Positions 40,429 through 52,856 of a DNA stretch of 64,000 bases are shown piece by piece. The stretch is from Patiria miniata. Lineage: Eukaryota > Echinodermata > Asteroidea > Valvatida > Asterinidae. The stretch covers positions 5,022,001-5,086,000 of the forward strand of contig NW_024037065.1 of the NCBI RefSeq assembly GCF_015706575.1, in the 5' to 3' direction. The translations under genes were made by a program, and so were the position numbers. Below the pieces are notes generated by a model. That model did no database searches and had not been told where the DNA came from. It worked only from the letters and a program-made list of their open reading frames with translations. Each line of letters begins with the position of its first letter. Within the stretch, counting starts at the first letter, position 1.

Positions 40429-40936
40429 CTAAATAAAAGAAGAAAATCCTTAGTAACTTGTGAAAATGTCATCCAAACATATCCAAATTCACTGACACAG
40501 TGCTTTTGGGGGTGGGTATAATAATAGCGAGAGTCCTGTAGCCTGTTGAACAGGTACATGTATGCAAGAAAGAAAGAAAAACAAACCCTTGCAAACTCTT
40601 TTGAGCTATTCATTTATGTACATAATGATGAATGGGACCAACAATGTCTGAAAGACTCCCAGAAATGTCTCTTGCTAAAATAGTATCTTGGCTGAGTTTG
40701 AATTACCTAGACTCAATTGTATGCAAGACTCTGTGGAGACATCAGCAGACCTGAGAAAGTAATTTGATTTCATAGTGGATAGATCACTATGATAATTTCC
40801 GAAATTCAAGTGACCTACACACAAGAGCACACATACATGTACATGCACAGCAGGCAAAAACTCTGACACATGGCTACCCAGCACATTTCCTGCTGTGATT
40901 TTCATTTTTATCTGTTGATTAAATAAGTCTACTAAC

Positions 40937-41060
40937 CTGGCTGTCTCTATTTACGTCCTTGTATGTTGACAAGTTGGGCATAGAAAAAGTATACACCTCC
41001 TCGGACTCCTCCAAATCACATCCTTGGCCGAAATTAAAATTTCTGTCGTAGCACTCAAGT
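40937..41060 (-). CDS. YqaJ nuclease gene, exon 2
   Basis: 124-bp exon bounded by a TTTTCAG acceptor and GTTAGT donor. It encodes 'NFGQGCDLEESEEVYTFSMP' and ends at a codon boundary. Its phase joins exon 1 (two spare bases) to exon 3 without a frame change. Confidence 0.72.
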
Positions 41061-41149
41061 CTGAAAATAAGAACAAATTTAAGAACATTTTAGAGACTCT
41101 AAATATTACTAGGCTCTAGCCTATCTAGGTCTGTGTTATAAAAAAACGC

Positions 41150-41596
41150 AGTGGCTATAGTTACGGTACCCATAACGCAACCCTCAACGGCTATCATTAC
41201 GGAAGCTGTCTAGTTTCCCAACGTACTGGTATTCAACATCACAATGTTTGCTTTTGGGAACCAGACTATCAACCAAATGGTTCTCGGACTTTATTCCCCT
41301 TAAAAAACAAAACCGAAACCACAGAAGTTAGGGAAGAAAATTGAATCTACTTAAATAAAAATCATCATTTGATCAACAACTTACACTTATGAAATCTTTT
41401 TGAAAAAAAAAGAGGGAAAAAATTGTCAAAGGCACACCTTGGTCTTCTACCAACCGAGCTATCGACACACTCGAGCAAAATGGGGAGTTGTAGGCTAGGC
41501 CTAATTTATACGTTCGCCTTGTTTTTTTACAATGCTGTACCGATAGCATTTTTGAAGGCTGCGTTATGTTTACCGTTTACCGTAACTATAGCCACT
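41150..41596. mobile_element. 447-bp MITE within the YqaJ gene's first intron
   Basis: Inverted termini AGTGGCTATAGTTACGGTA (41150-41168 and 41578-41596), followed inside by CATAACGCA on both arms. Non-coding. Confidence 0.68.
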
Positions 41597-42116
41597 AGGC
41601 CTACGTATAAAAAAAAATAATGGAATTGATTTTTTAAAAAAATCCAAGAGCGCTTTAACATAAAAATATTGGCAAAGTAAATACATGCATTATAAATTGC
41701 AATTGACAGGGGAACATGTAGACCGGCCGTTTATGCCATGGGCGGAGAAAATCGTACCGCTGTACTTCACACAAAGTTGCAGTGCATGGAGCGACCGACC
41801 GCCATGTTTACCGGCCACCACGCAAGCCTGAGCCTGCCGCGCCGGCGGTGGCCATTTCGGACAATCACGCTCACAAAATTGACCTTCGACTTTGACGGTC
41901 TACTCAGGACCTTCTGATGGGCCATTATTTCTTCAAAATAACTAGGGCCTAATTTTCTTTGTACGTGCGCTCGAAAGACTTTAAATGTCAAAAGAAATGG
42001 TAGGCCTAGCTGACAATAACTGTTGACAAAATAGGAAGCGCTATCTGCACTAGTAAGTAGTATAAAGCCAAGGTTAACAAAGGCTAAGCCTGGCCTAACG
42101 TTAGTCCTCGACTTAC

Positions 42117-42226
42117 CTCTCGACGAGTTCCTTTTTTCTGCCAGATGTTTTGGCGTTTCGCCTCCTTAGTTCCTCCTTCAAGAGAGCTATTGTCATAGAT
42201 CCATAGGCACGGGCTGCACCCTGCAT
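42117..42226 (-). CDS. YqaJ nuclease gene, exon 1 (SAP motif)
   Basis: ATG at 42226 starts 'MQGAARAYGSMTIALLKEEL' and continues 'RRRNAKTSGRKKELVER', a SAP-type helix-turn-helix that binds DNA. It ends at a GTAAGT donor with two bases of a split codon. It lies 170 bp inside the right terminus, as expected for the first exon of a transposon gene. Confidence 0.72.
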
Positions 42227-42462
42227 ATTTATATATTGGTACGAACCTCGTTAATAAGAGGCTAAATAAAATACTCGAGCAAGATTAGCGCAGCTGCGCC
42301 AGCGGCTGATTATTGCAATGAAACTGCAACATTTTCTTCCTCGCGCCAAAAATTGCCTGGGACCGCTATGTTTGCTGCCCTCTACGACACTGTCCGTCAA
42401 AAGTCTCCCATTCATTTGCTGCAAAGCGCGGCCACTGCGTGTACATAGAACAAACCCAGCCT

Positions 42463-42550
42463 CGACTCCAGGGGCGCGTGCTCGTTCCTTACACTAACCC
42501 CTGGCTGTGATGATGACGTAAATGACGCTGAATGGCTATTCACAGCGTAC
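42463..42550. repeat. 88-bp dispersed repeat, copy 2
   Basis: Second copy of 28050-28137, starting 50 bp outside the right ISL2EU terminus, in the same orientation. Confidence 0.75.
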
Positions 42551-43980
42551 TGCGCGGGCATTTCGAAGATTGCACACCGGGTGCGCCCAAAATGCGCTCG
42601 CGTGCTTAGCTTTGCACGTAACGTCACGTACGAACAAAAAGTATGATTCAAAAGTCGCGATGCCTGTACGATATGGATTATGTCAGCCGCGTTTTTCGCT
42701 AAAAAAACCCCTGTATCTGTGGTTGTGAAAGGCACGAAAGGGGTACGTACATGAAATACAACGGTTAACAATTAACACAACGGCCAAACGTTGTGTTTGC
42801 AAGGATTGATTCTCCCAAATCACAACTTTTAACAATTTAAAGATGGCGTCGGCACGTAAAACGATAAACTGCAGCCCTAATTATAATATACTGTATTTTG
42901 GTATATTTAAATTACACAATTCCAGTGGTATGATCGCGCAAGGCATGATGGGAAACAACATGGCGCTGCAAGATCGTACCCACGGGGCACGAGGTTGGAA
43001 CAAACCCCTGGTGTACGCGCGTCAAAAACAAGGAACGGTGCGCGTCAATAAGCGAAATGTCCCGTCCATTGGACGTCGTTGCTAGGTAAAAGGGCACGGA
43101 GCTCATACTGCCTCAGAATATACTGCTTTTTTGCAGCTTTTTCGAGAACCGCTCTTCCAAACCACTTCAAACTTGACACTGCACATTCTGTTGTCCTGAG
43201 CAACCCACCCACCGATTTTCAACTTCATATGGTGTCCGGTTCTTGAGATAATCGACGTACAGACAGACAGACGGACAGACACACACACAAAGATATATTC
43301 CTGGAATTTTAGTAAAGACTAGTGCAGTGCCTGTCTAAAATGAGCATGTTCGGGAAGCGCAAATTGCTTAGCCGCTGGTATTGGTTGCATGCTTGCGATT
43401 CAATGTTGTCGTTTTCACTGGTTGAACGCACACTAACGTCAAAGTTTGTACTAAGTTTAAAGTTGTTTGGGCGAGTGGTTCTCAAAAAAGCTGCAAAAAA
43501 TGGCGAAGATATTCACCCGTACTGAACAATGGTATCACATTGCAGCTCCATCGACCGGCTACAGTGGTGAACGTGGTTGCTCAGGCGACTGCAAAATGAA
43601 AATGCCTGTGCAGTCACTGCAGTCACGTATGCTGTTTTTTTCCGGAAATCACAACAAAACATTTTTTTGGGTAAGATTCAATTATAACTTGACTGTAACT
43701 CCTTGTGGTTTGTGTTTCAGTTTAATTATTTATTGGTATCCATATATATAAATAAAAAAAAAAATGCGGGCCCCTCCCCCTCTCCGAATTGTCCCCCTGG
43801 GATGCCCCCCAGTTGCCCTGTCTGCTTCAATGCTCATATCCCTCCCTCCCTTCCCCCTCCTCGTCTGTATCTATTATCATTTCTTCACCATTCTATACAC
43901 ACACACAAAACATTAAATTGTTGGTTTTTGTTTTTCTGTGTGCGGCAGCAACCGTGTATGTTGGCTCAGTTTTTAGTTAC
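42551..43980. other. Non-coding stretch with an inverted repeat
   Basis: About 43128-43190 and 43432-43499 are diverged inverted copies ('GCAGCTTTTTCGAGAACC' against 'GCAGCTTTTTTGAGAACC'). A short (GACA)n tract lies at 43260-43290 and a pyrimidine-rich stretch at 43780-43900. No gene is supported. Confidence 0.5.
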
Positions 43981-44640
43981 AATTCGTCACCGACACCACG
44001 TAACACTCTACCGTGTTAAACGAATTTTTTTTCGATTTTCAGTTGTTCGAATTTTTAAACATTATTCATCAAGGCCTACCATTGCACGAAGTTTCAAAGC
44101 GTCAAGAACTTTACTTTAATAATTACGCTAAGTATCCAAGGCAACTTTTGCGCAAAAGTGACAATTTTCGTTTTCACGAAGAAACACTCAAGTTCCATTT
44201 ACCATTGCAATGCAAGGCGCACACTCTGCTCATATTTGAGCAAAAACGTTTTCATGAAGTAACACTCTTCTTGTAATAAGTTGTATGAGCGCGCGCGCGC
44301 TGACCTGAAGTTGCACTTTCCTCGTGCTGTATACATTGAAGATTGTTACTTTGTGAAAACGAAAATTTACAGTTTAGCAGCTTTTTCGGTTCCACGAACT
44401 AACACTCATAATTTTTCTCTTATTTCTTGTTTATTTTATACACAAACGGGTGAAAAACAGCAGATTTAATAAATTCAATTCATCAAGTGTCCACAACGAG
44501 AAACCCAACTAGAAATACTCTGTCATTTTGACGCAAAGTGTTGTTTTAGAAGGCGTTCAACTTTAGACGCCGTTTTCTCCGATTGCTAGTTTTTACCGGT
44601 ATGTACATGAGTGTTACTTCGTGGTGTCGGTGACGAATTG
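43981..44640. mobile_element. 660-bp MITE with CGTCACCGACACCACG termini, full copy
   Basis: Inverted termini CGTCACCGACACCACG(AAG)TAACACT at both ends, each next to AATT. Interior copies of 'TTTTCACGAAGTAACACT' and its inverse recur. Relatives occur at 57492-57634 (fragment) and 62467-63046 (inverted, one end missing). No coding capacity. Confidence 0.75.
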
Positions 44641-44895
44641 TTCATTTTTTTTTAAACTTCATAGAGACTTAATGTAAGCATAATAAACCAATGTACATGT
44701 ATGTTTATTTCTAAGAGCCTTTCCATTTATCCTAATAGTGAAAAAGAAATTTGATATTAATATACGTTTCGTCATTGAAATCATTTTGTTTTACCGTGTT
44801 AAGCCATAATATATCAGTAATCACTATTCTTTACAGATAGGCTGATGTTTATTCGTACAAAGTTAATTCGATATTAAGTTTAATCCCATTGCTTA

Positions 44896-45168
44896 GAAAG
44901 CGTTGAAGGTTCATAAAACAAACTTAAGAAAATTAAGTCATACTTATGACTTGTATCTCATAAGTGTGACATATTATTAAGTTATTACTTATATGTTATA
45001 ATAATAACTTAGTTTTAAGTCATTATTATAATGTATCCTAAGTCATAATTAGGACTTCACACTAAGTTGTAATTAAAAGATATGTCATAACCATGACTTA
45101 ATAATAAGTCATAATCATGAATTTTTCTTAGTTTGTCTTATGTTTCTTTAACGCTTCCTTACATTGCT
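44896..45168. mobile_element. 273-bp foldback with AAGTCATAA motifs
   Basis: Left arm 'GAAAGCGTTGAAGGTTCATA' and right arm (inverted) 'GAAGCGTTAAAGAAACATAA' frame an interior made of alternating AAGTCATAA and TTATGACTT. The whole piece is close to self-complementary. Confidence 0.65.
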
Positions 45169-45604
45169 GTGTTGACTGCCAGATAAAAAAAAACACACAA
45201 ACAACTTTGGAAAAGTGGGAACGTATACCTGATCTATGCAAGAAAAGTCCTTCAGGCTAGGGTAGCAATGATAACAAAATTGTACCAATTATACGTTGCA
45301 GAGCTGACATACCGACGAATCCATCATTTGGGCGATTTTTAGGGTGTATAAAGGTTGCTCTTTAAAGTATTTATGCCAAAATTCTTAATTCTTGTCTGAA
45401 TTTTGAGATTTGAAGCCCCCCACCTTGTGGCGAGTCAGTCACAAAAAAATCCATAATTAGTGACATAGTGAAAAAGGCGGAATTTCGCTGTTAATCAGCT
45501 TATGAAAGGTGTGCGTCCAAAATACCAACGAATATTATTCGTCAGTTTCTCAGATTGTGCACGCGTGCACAGGCAATCCGACTGACTGACGAATAACATA
45601 CAAC

Positions 45605-45668
45605 TATTTCGCTGGTAACCACCTTATGTAAGGTGCACATCTTACATAAGCTGGTTACCAGCGAAATA
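45605..45668. repeat. Near-perfect 64-bp palindrome
   Basis: Arm TATTTCGCTGGTAACCA plus CTTATGTAAG pairs with CTTACATAAG plus TGGTTACCAGCGAAATA around an 8-nt centre. Weaker inverted copies ('TTTCGCTGTTAATCAGC', 'CGAATATTATTCGTCAG') flank it from 45480 to 45720, indicating a larger foldback. Confidence 0.65.
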
Positions 45669-45719
45669 TTCTGTGCGTTCAGAGTACTAACGAATGTGTT
45701 TCGTCAGTTTGTCTGATCT

Positions 45720-46693
45720 AGGTCAAACAGGGCTCTGTGCATTACACGGCCACTGACTCATGAGAGAAGTTTGTATATCACCAACTTTGTAAAGAGAATA
45801 TTAAGTGGTTTTTAAAGCTACAGTCCTTCATTTGCAGCTATCCAAAAAGTAACTGACGTAGGTATCGTTGGAAAAACATATTTTGATGAAAGATAGTAAG
45901 GGAACTAAATTCCCTATGAAATTATTATTTCTGGCGAGCTGTCATTTTGAAGAAATCAACAAACAGAAGGCCTTTTTGTAAGTAATTCGGGTTTTTTTCC
46001 CCGGCGAGAATTAGAAACACGCGCAAGCACGACACATACGACACACATTCGCGCGCGGCTGCTGCGTGGCCACTTATCAAAATTGAAAATCCCAAGATTC
46101 ATCCAGTAAAAATCCAAGAAATTCCAAGGTAATGGAAAACAGTGTACAAAATTCAAAATGTATTTCAACAGAGCAAGCAATAGCCTAAAATTATATAGAA
46201 ATTTGATATTTTTACCACCAAAAATTCGAAGTTCTTGGGTGAAATCCCAAGGAGTGGCAAAAAAAAATTATTATTACAAAAAAAAAAAAAAATACTGTGC
46301 CCGTAATGACGTTTACAAAGGAAATGCAGTCATGGCATGCATGCATCGTAGCGCAGAATCCGCAGATTCCAACGCCAGATTGTTTGCGGTTTACATTATT
46401 ATGCCAACATTATAAATGTTACTCGCGAATTACAAAAAAAAAAATTAAATCTGGAGATATGGTGACATCTTTATAAAAATTCCCAAGTTCCCAAGGTTTT
46501 GTCCAAATCTCAAGGAGTGGTGGCCACGTCGTCGGATCGCGCGACATCGACATCGCGCAGCTGCAAGCTGAATTTAGACCCAATTGAAAACACAATTCAG
46601 CCACTTTTGATTTGAAATCGAAATCCTAGAATGTTGTTTTTCTCGGAATATACCGCTTGAAGCTGAGCTGAAACTTCATTAGGTTAGTTGTTC
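45720..46693. other. Non-coding stretch
   Basis: No gene supported. A-rich tracts lie at 46258-46295 and 46434-46447; 'AAATCCCAAGGAGTGG' has a partial repeat near 46508. Confidence 0.45.
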
Positions 46694-47053
46694 AGCACCC
46701 TTCTTTAGATTATGAGAACGTTTGCTTTCAACGAATAAAATGCACAACTTACAAATGTCGGACTATATCTTTGAATTGCTAAATGGTATGAATATCATCG
46801 CTCTGCAAAACCTGGATACTTCCAATTGGAAAAGTCGAGCTTTTGCCTTGCGATAATTAATACTCCACCCATACACCCTTCTTTAGATTATGAGAACGTT
46901 TGCTTCAAACGAATAAAATGAACACATTACAAATGATGGACTATATCTTTGATTTTCAAAATGGTAGGAATATCATCACTCGGCAATATCTGGATATTTC
47001 CAGTTCGAAAAGTCCAGCTTTTGCCTTGCAATAATTAATATTCCACAAATATT
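46694..47053 (+). repeat. Two-copy tandem duplication, ~180-bp unit
   Basis: Units at about 46694-46873 and 46875-47053 share 'CCTTCTTTAGATTATGAGAA' through 'GCTTTTGCCTTG' with roughly 85-90% visible identity. Confidence 0.75.
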
Positions 47054-47112
47054 ACTCTGATAGTTTTTGTCTACTATTTTCCTCTTCCTCCCTTCCCCGT
47101 CCTCGTCTGCTT

Positions 47113-48526
47113 CTATTTTGATTTGACACTCATCCCCTCATCCTCTTTCTCTTCCTCTTTAACTTCCTCCCCTTCCTCTTCCGCTTTCTCTGTCTGATTT
47201 GGCTCAATTGAAGTGTCTTCTAGCAGTTCTGTGTTTATGGAAATAGACAATAAAAAAATAGCTATTCATAAGAGTAGCAAAGGTAATTTTCGAGGCGCCT
47301 CATGTGTCGCTTCTTTTGTTTTTGCTAACCTCAATTTGTGCGATACTTTTTTCCGGAACTATCACAGCTCTCACAAAATGCAGTAATGTTGACAACAGGG
47401 CAACGCAAACAATCACACCTACACTCTTTGTAATTTAATGCATAAACGAGATTGATAGTTTTTTTTTTAATACCCAGCCTTCCGTCAATTTTGAAAGAAA
47501 GGAGGTAATTTACCAAAACATGCCATGAACATTCACATTTAATAATCTGTGAAAACTTACTTAGTTGAAAATGACGGCGTGATTATTGTTGCATCAATTT
47601 GTATTCATCATGCGAATTTAGTTGGCTCAAAGATAACACCCTGCAACGCACAAAAGACCTTGATTTACCAATGATTTGACTGACCTGCTAATTCTGCTGG
47701 GTTGTAGCCGGCTGCCATGATTAGGTCAATATCCTTTTCTTGTGCTATTAGGAAAGTTTCAGAGTGTGATGTTATTGAACAGATCATGATGAGCATTATT
47801 ATGGCGTAAATCGAAGACTTTCAATTGTTTCTCTTCCCCTTTCCTATTACTTTACTCTAACATTTTTGCAACAGCTATCATTTCTCTCTTTTCTTTTAGA
47901 TAAAGACTGAAATGATTGCGATCGTATAACATCATCGGATAGGTATATGTGATATAAAGCAAACAATAATTATACTAAACAACATCAGTTTTAAATGAGT
48001 TCAATTAAAATTCTAACCTCTATTATTGATGCCACGAAATAATGAGCACCGGCCCCTGGCACTGGCAACAGCCCCTGGGGAAGATCAGTTAGGGGTGGTG
48101 GCAGGATGGAGAACATCATATGGCATGGCCCTCTCTACAACAATGAAATATATTGAACGCACGCGATTATCTTTTTTTTTCATTTTGCTGTAAAAATATC
48201 ACCTTTTGCTCATCACCATATTAGCGTTTATGAGCGTAAGGAAAATATTGTAATGATACAGTATGTCTTTAATACGACAGGGAAATTCAAAATCAACCAA
48301 ACACCCAATCGGTAGCAGAAAAATACATGAAATAAATACAACTTAACCCGGAACTAACCTGGGGTGCGCCGGAGGTCAGCTGACATTTTGTTGAGGCCTT
48401 TGGGGAGCCCTCCCTTAACATCGTTAGTCTGCGCCGAGACTCGAGGCGGAGCGTTGGGTCTGCGCTTTCCATATGGAGCAGCGCAAACCCAACGGCTTCG
48501 CTGATGGTCTCACTGACCTCAGTCAT
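47113..48526 (-). CDS. Putative four-exon gene of unknown function
   Basis: Exons 48359-48526, 48018-48134, 47685-47733 (or to 47744) and 47113-47219 each sit between plausible AG acceptors and GT donors, and their phases can be joined. Visible parts: 'VGFALLHMESADPTLRLESR' (exon 1), 'LPPPLTDLPQGLLPVPGAGA' (exon 2), 'DIDLIMAAGYNPAELA' (exon 3) and an acidic tail rich in Glu/Lys ending SVKSK and a TAG stop (exon 4). Exon 3's acceptor is uncertain: the best pyrimidine tract gives a frame with a stop, and a site 11 bp on restores the frame. The true 5' end is unknown. No domain is recognised. Confidence 0.4.
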
Positions 48527-51500
48527 CTATTTAAGAAGAGATGGACATAATTATTTTCCTGTTAACACATAAACAATTCGCATGAAAGAGCTCTTGAATG
48601 ATTATAGTACACTCTTAAACCGCAGGTAAAAATTTTGTCGGTTAAAAAAAAGTGTTTAAAATTTTATTCACGTTGTGTAAAATAGTCCAATGTTGCCTTG
48701 AGTATTTTGTTTTTGTTTTTTTGGTTAGTTTCTATCTCGGGCGAACTGTCCGTGTGTGCTTGTTTGTGTTTCTGTTTTGTGTTTGTCCGTCCAAGGCATC
48801 TCGCCTCAAGCCTAGGCTTCAAGGAGATGCCTCCGCACATATCTATATTTTCGCTCTTTTTACCTTTTTGATAAACTCTATTTATTGATTTATGAACTTA
48901 GTGGTGCTTTCTAAGCTTTTATTTTTCATTTTGGTGTGGAAATAAATGTGAATTTCGAATTGAATTTTCAGTAGTTCAAGCAGTTGTTGCGGGAACGACA
49001 ATTGGATCTGGGGGAGGCACCAACCAGGGGATAGGAAATAAAAGAGGATAGGACCTCAATTAGGTGAGGGGAGGTGCAATCGCAAAGTCGTTTAAGTAGT
49101 GGTCAGGCGGCGCGGGGTGCCAATAGTTGCCACGATAATTATTTATTATAACAAATTACAAAGTACAATCTGCGGAAACGTTCCTTTTTAGGAAAATATA
49201 TCCTAATTTATAGGCCGATTGGAAGGACAAAAGTGAATAAACAATTGGATACAAGATGTGAATCAACAAGGAATAAATTCATTCCGGTCCGCAACAATTA
49301 ATAAAAGGGAAACAATAACAATGAACAAAATGCAGTTAACTTTCTTTTGATCGCTCAGTTTCTGAGTTAATTAACTCAGGTTATATACCAGAGAAATAAG
49401 ATTACTAGTAAAATACTAGCGCTCTCCCTCCGGAGGTGCAAGTGAATTGACCAATTGGACCTCCAGGAGGTGTCCGATTAGGCCTATCTGCAATTTAAAT
49501 CAGTCACAAAGCAGGACAAATTATTGCCTAGAATCCTTCTTTCACTGACAGGTAAAAACAAAGTTCGTTTCTAGAAATAAATGTTCTTACTGGTTTAGAT
49601 GAATTCCTTGTGGTAGACTAAGAAGTGGTAGACTAAAATTATTACACTGGTACTAGACCGTATGGGCTGACAATAGAAAATTCGATGTGGCACTGTCGGC
49701 AGCAACCTGGCAAGTGACCCTAAACTATAGACTGTTGGTACTTAGCAACCAAATATAACTTCGCGCCACAGCGCAGCTATAAAAAATCGCCCAAACATGC
49801 GCCATGTACACATAAGGAAATACGGACGCGCCGAAACTCCAGATAAGCGGCGCCCAATAATACACGCGCCCAATAGCGCACAATTCCGCGCTGCATGCAC
49901 CAGTGAAATGGCAATGCGCCCAAAGGCCAACAAGGCGCTTCACGCGCTTGCTTTTACGCGCGGCACTTAAGTGCGAAAATCTTCAACGTGAGTAAACTAA
50001 TTTTCATAAACAGTAATTAGGTTATGGATAAAAACGGGAAGCAAATGGTCTTGATATGAATGTCAATTCATGTTTATGAACACGTTTTGCCATATTGTTC
50101 GCCATACTTCCAAAATACATGTTCCCAAGCACTATCATGACTATCTGAAACTAACAATGGGATAGCATGAATCTAAACACCTGTATCTGAATCCAAATTC
50201 CTGTATAGGGCCTATATCAATTTTTTTTCCGCTTGTACATGTACTTCCTAAGTGAACCTGTTGATTTCCCTGAAGTGTTTACCATTCTTTTTATGAGAGT
50301 GTATTCTTTAATTGCAATGCGTGGGCAAATTATGTCCCCTGTATCCTACCAAATTGAAAACTGCAGCATTATGTGCGGAATATAGGCCTAAGTTACCCGA
50401 ACGACACTTTTCATATTGCAATGTCAATGAAAAACGGCAGCCTATGAACGGACTTTAATTGGGAACAGTTTTGTTTATATTCTTTCTAAATAATTGCTTT
50501 CAATTTACTTCCAAAATCAGTGTTTAAATGAAATACATTTGAATCGCACAAAATATAGGCCAATATTTTTTTTCATGCTTTATATCTTTACCAATGTAAA
50601 TCTTTGCTTAAAATAAACATGGCATTGCTAAAGATTAAAAAAATCAGTAACTTACCTTCATTGATGCAAGCTCAAACTGCTTATGGTATGATAGGACTGC
50701 TTGGAATGATATGAAAACAAGAATATAAACCAAGAACACAATAACAAAATGCGCATCACATTACAACAAGTACATGTACGCACGGGCGAGGTGACAAACT
50801 TAAATGAGCTCTGATATCATCATTTCATGTACTTACAGCCAATAACAGCGCTCACTGATTTGGGAAGTAATGAATACACCTTCAGAGAATACGCGGTGAC
50901 CAGGGGTGCGTTTTGGCGGTCATAACCAAGAATTGGTTCGGTGGTTTCTTGTCGGTGAATTTCTTCGGCAATTTTAATTGGGTTACACATGATCATGTAG
51001 TACTCAAATCCCCAAAACAATTTACCAAAGAGAAACCACCGAACCAATTCTTGGCTATGACCGCCAAACGCACCCCTGATTTAGCCGCGTGCAAACGTTA
51101 AACACAGTAAACAAATGATCATTAGCCAATCAGCATGCAGTACCGCGCGCGCATGAAGAACAAGCTGCACGCGCGCGGTGAGTTGCACACGCGCGCGCAT
51201 CCAGCGCACACACAAGCCAAGATTGGGTTATCAGCCGGTTATCACGTATCGCATTCCGCGCAATTTAGTTTGCGCACGCGCAAAATGGCGGCTGTACGCG
51301 CGCGTACACACGTGCCTCATTATCGGATTATGAATATTCATTTATCAAAATGCGAAGTTACTCACCAATTAAACTACCCCATATCAGTGACGACATCGCC
51401 CCTGGCGGTTTCTATGCATCCCAGTTGGTAAGGAGGCTTCATCAACATGATAAATATTTTTTTAATTATGAAAATATCAGCTTGCAAAATCGTTTTATGA

Positions 51501-52630
51501 AAGTTTGAATTTTAGTATGATTTTGCACGAAAATCGAACTTTTTTTCTGATATCTCATCAAATTTGGGTATTTTTTAAAAACCGGATTTTTTAGGGAATT
51601 CTCACTTCTTTAATGTAGTGAACGAGGGTGTATACTTCATTGTTTTCCTTACGGGAAAGCAGCTAATATTTTTTTTAATCGTCAAAATTCGTCCTTGAAT
51701 ATCGCATTTTCGGCGACATTTTGACTCAAAAACGCATGTGACTCGCGGTGAACATCAGGAAATGTACACTGGGAAGTGGCTGAATGAGTACGAAATGCTG
51801 AATCTTTCAGGAAATAGAGGATTTTGTGCTTCTATTATGTCTTGTGGGAGTCAAGAAACCTCGGATCTGCCATTATAAACCACGTACAACGACATGTCAT
51901 GGCTTGCTTGCAAACCGATACTCGTGGGAAGAAATTTGACACCGCACGGACCACGCGGTGAAGTCGCCAGGCATCACGGGCACCGTGCAGTCTGCAACAG
52001 CGTGCCGGGAGTTGGAGCTCGCGCCCCCACAACACACATCGCTTTTGACTGGTGGTTATACCGTCGCTTTGGAGTCGAGTTTTGAGAGCTATACGGGTAA
52101 AAGGGGATTTGGTTCTGTTCAGTAATATACGAAAACTGATTCAATTGCAAGTTGCCTTTGGAAATTGGAGACTAAGAAGTAGAAGTTAACATACAATTCA
52201 TGCAACACTACTGTTTTTTTTCTTTTTTATAAATTTAAAGGCCAGAAAAAAGGGGGGGGGGGGGCTCAATGAATTAAATTTTTGTTGTAGAAGTCGTGTC
52301 TTGGCCTACAATGGGCATACAAGATTTTTACCCACAACTTTACAGACAAAATATACAAATTAATTCGTGTTTTAGACCAAGTCGTTTTTCACTGGGGAAA
52401 AAAAGAAGAATAATATTGATTTTTTTAAAGGTTATAAAGAATGGAAAGAGACCAAAGCAAATAATTGTAAGTGGTCATAGTACATGAGGCCCAAAAAATA
52501 TAGGCTAGGGTTCTTTCTCCATGCCAAACTCAAATCTCTATAATTGTTTCTGATATTTATGTAATATGTTGCATTTTGAAATATTTTAACATTTGCTTAT
52601 TTTTCCTTATATGTGTACGGTTTTTTTTAG
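48527..52630. other. Gene-poor stretch
   Basis: Contains a palindromic MITE (50901-51078) and a CpG-rich patch with many GCGCGC runs (51140-51320). Other ORFs are short and unsupported. Confidence 0.45.
50901..51078. mobile_element. 178-bp palindromic MITE, CAGGGGTGCGTTT termini
   Basis: Arms CAGGGGTGCGTTTTGGCGGT onward, about 50 bp each, inverted with a few mismatches. CAGGGGTG is typical of hAT-type ends. No matching 8-bp flanks were seen. Confidence 0.65.
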
Positions 52631-52856
52631 CTGTATGGAGATGCTTTGAGTGTCGTCCGGGGACTGTCGTTCCTTCTGATGATGATCATGCAGACTTCTA
52701 CAAGGAATCTACAATGCCTGAATCTACAAGATGACATGATGAAGGACACTATGAAGAAAAGAACTATGACCAGCCTTTAACAAAATTAATTCAAGAATAA
52801 CCCTTTTATATAATTGAAATATATTTTTAACTTGTTCCTATTGTAATCATAATAAA
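52631..52856 (+). CDS. Possible terminal exon with poly(A) signal
   Basis: After a TTTTTTTTAG acceptor the plus strand reads 'VWRCFECRPGTVVPSDDDHA' and about 13 more residues to a TGA at about 52733. A 3' UTR-like stretch follows, with AATAAA at 52851-52856. The composition looks coding but is too short to place. No upstream exon was identified. Confidence 0.3.

Larger units (their letters stand above)
31461..42410. mobile_element. ISL2EU-type DNA transposon (~11 kb with internal insertions)
   Basis: Left terminus GGGAGACTTTTGAC (31461-31475) is matched inverted at the right terminus (42396-42410), and AT flanks each end as a 2-bp duplication. Inside are a THAP exon, a DDE_Tnp_4-like transposase and, on the opposite strand, a YqaJ nuclease gene. 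The pairing of this transposase with YqaJ defines ISL2EU elements. A third terminus-like copy (CAATGGGAGACTTTGAG, about 32273) lies inside. The size is inflated by repeats in the introns and spacer. Confidence 0.8.

Noticed and set aside
51135..51431. 98-codon ORF in a CpG-rich patch
   Set aside because: Composition is driven by GCGCGC runs; no domain and no splice or promoter context.
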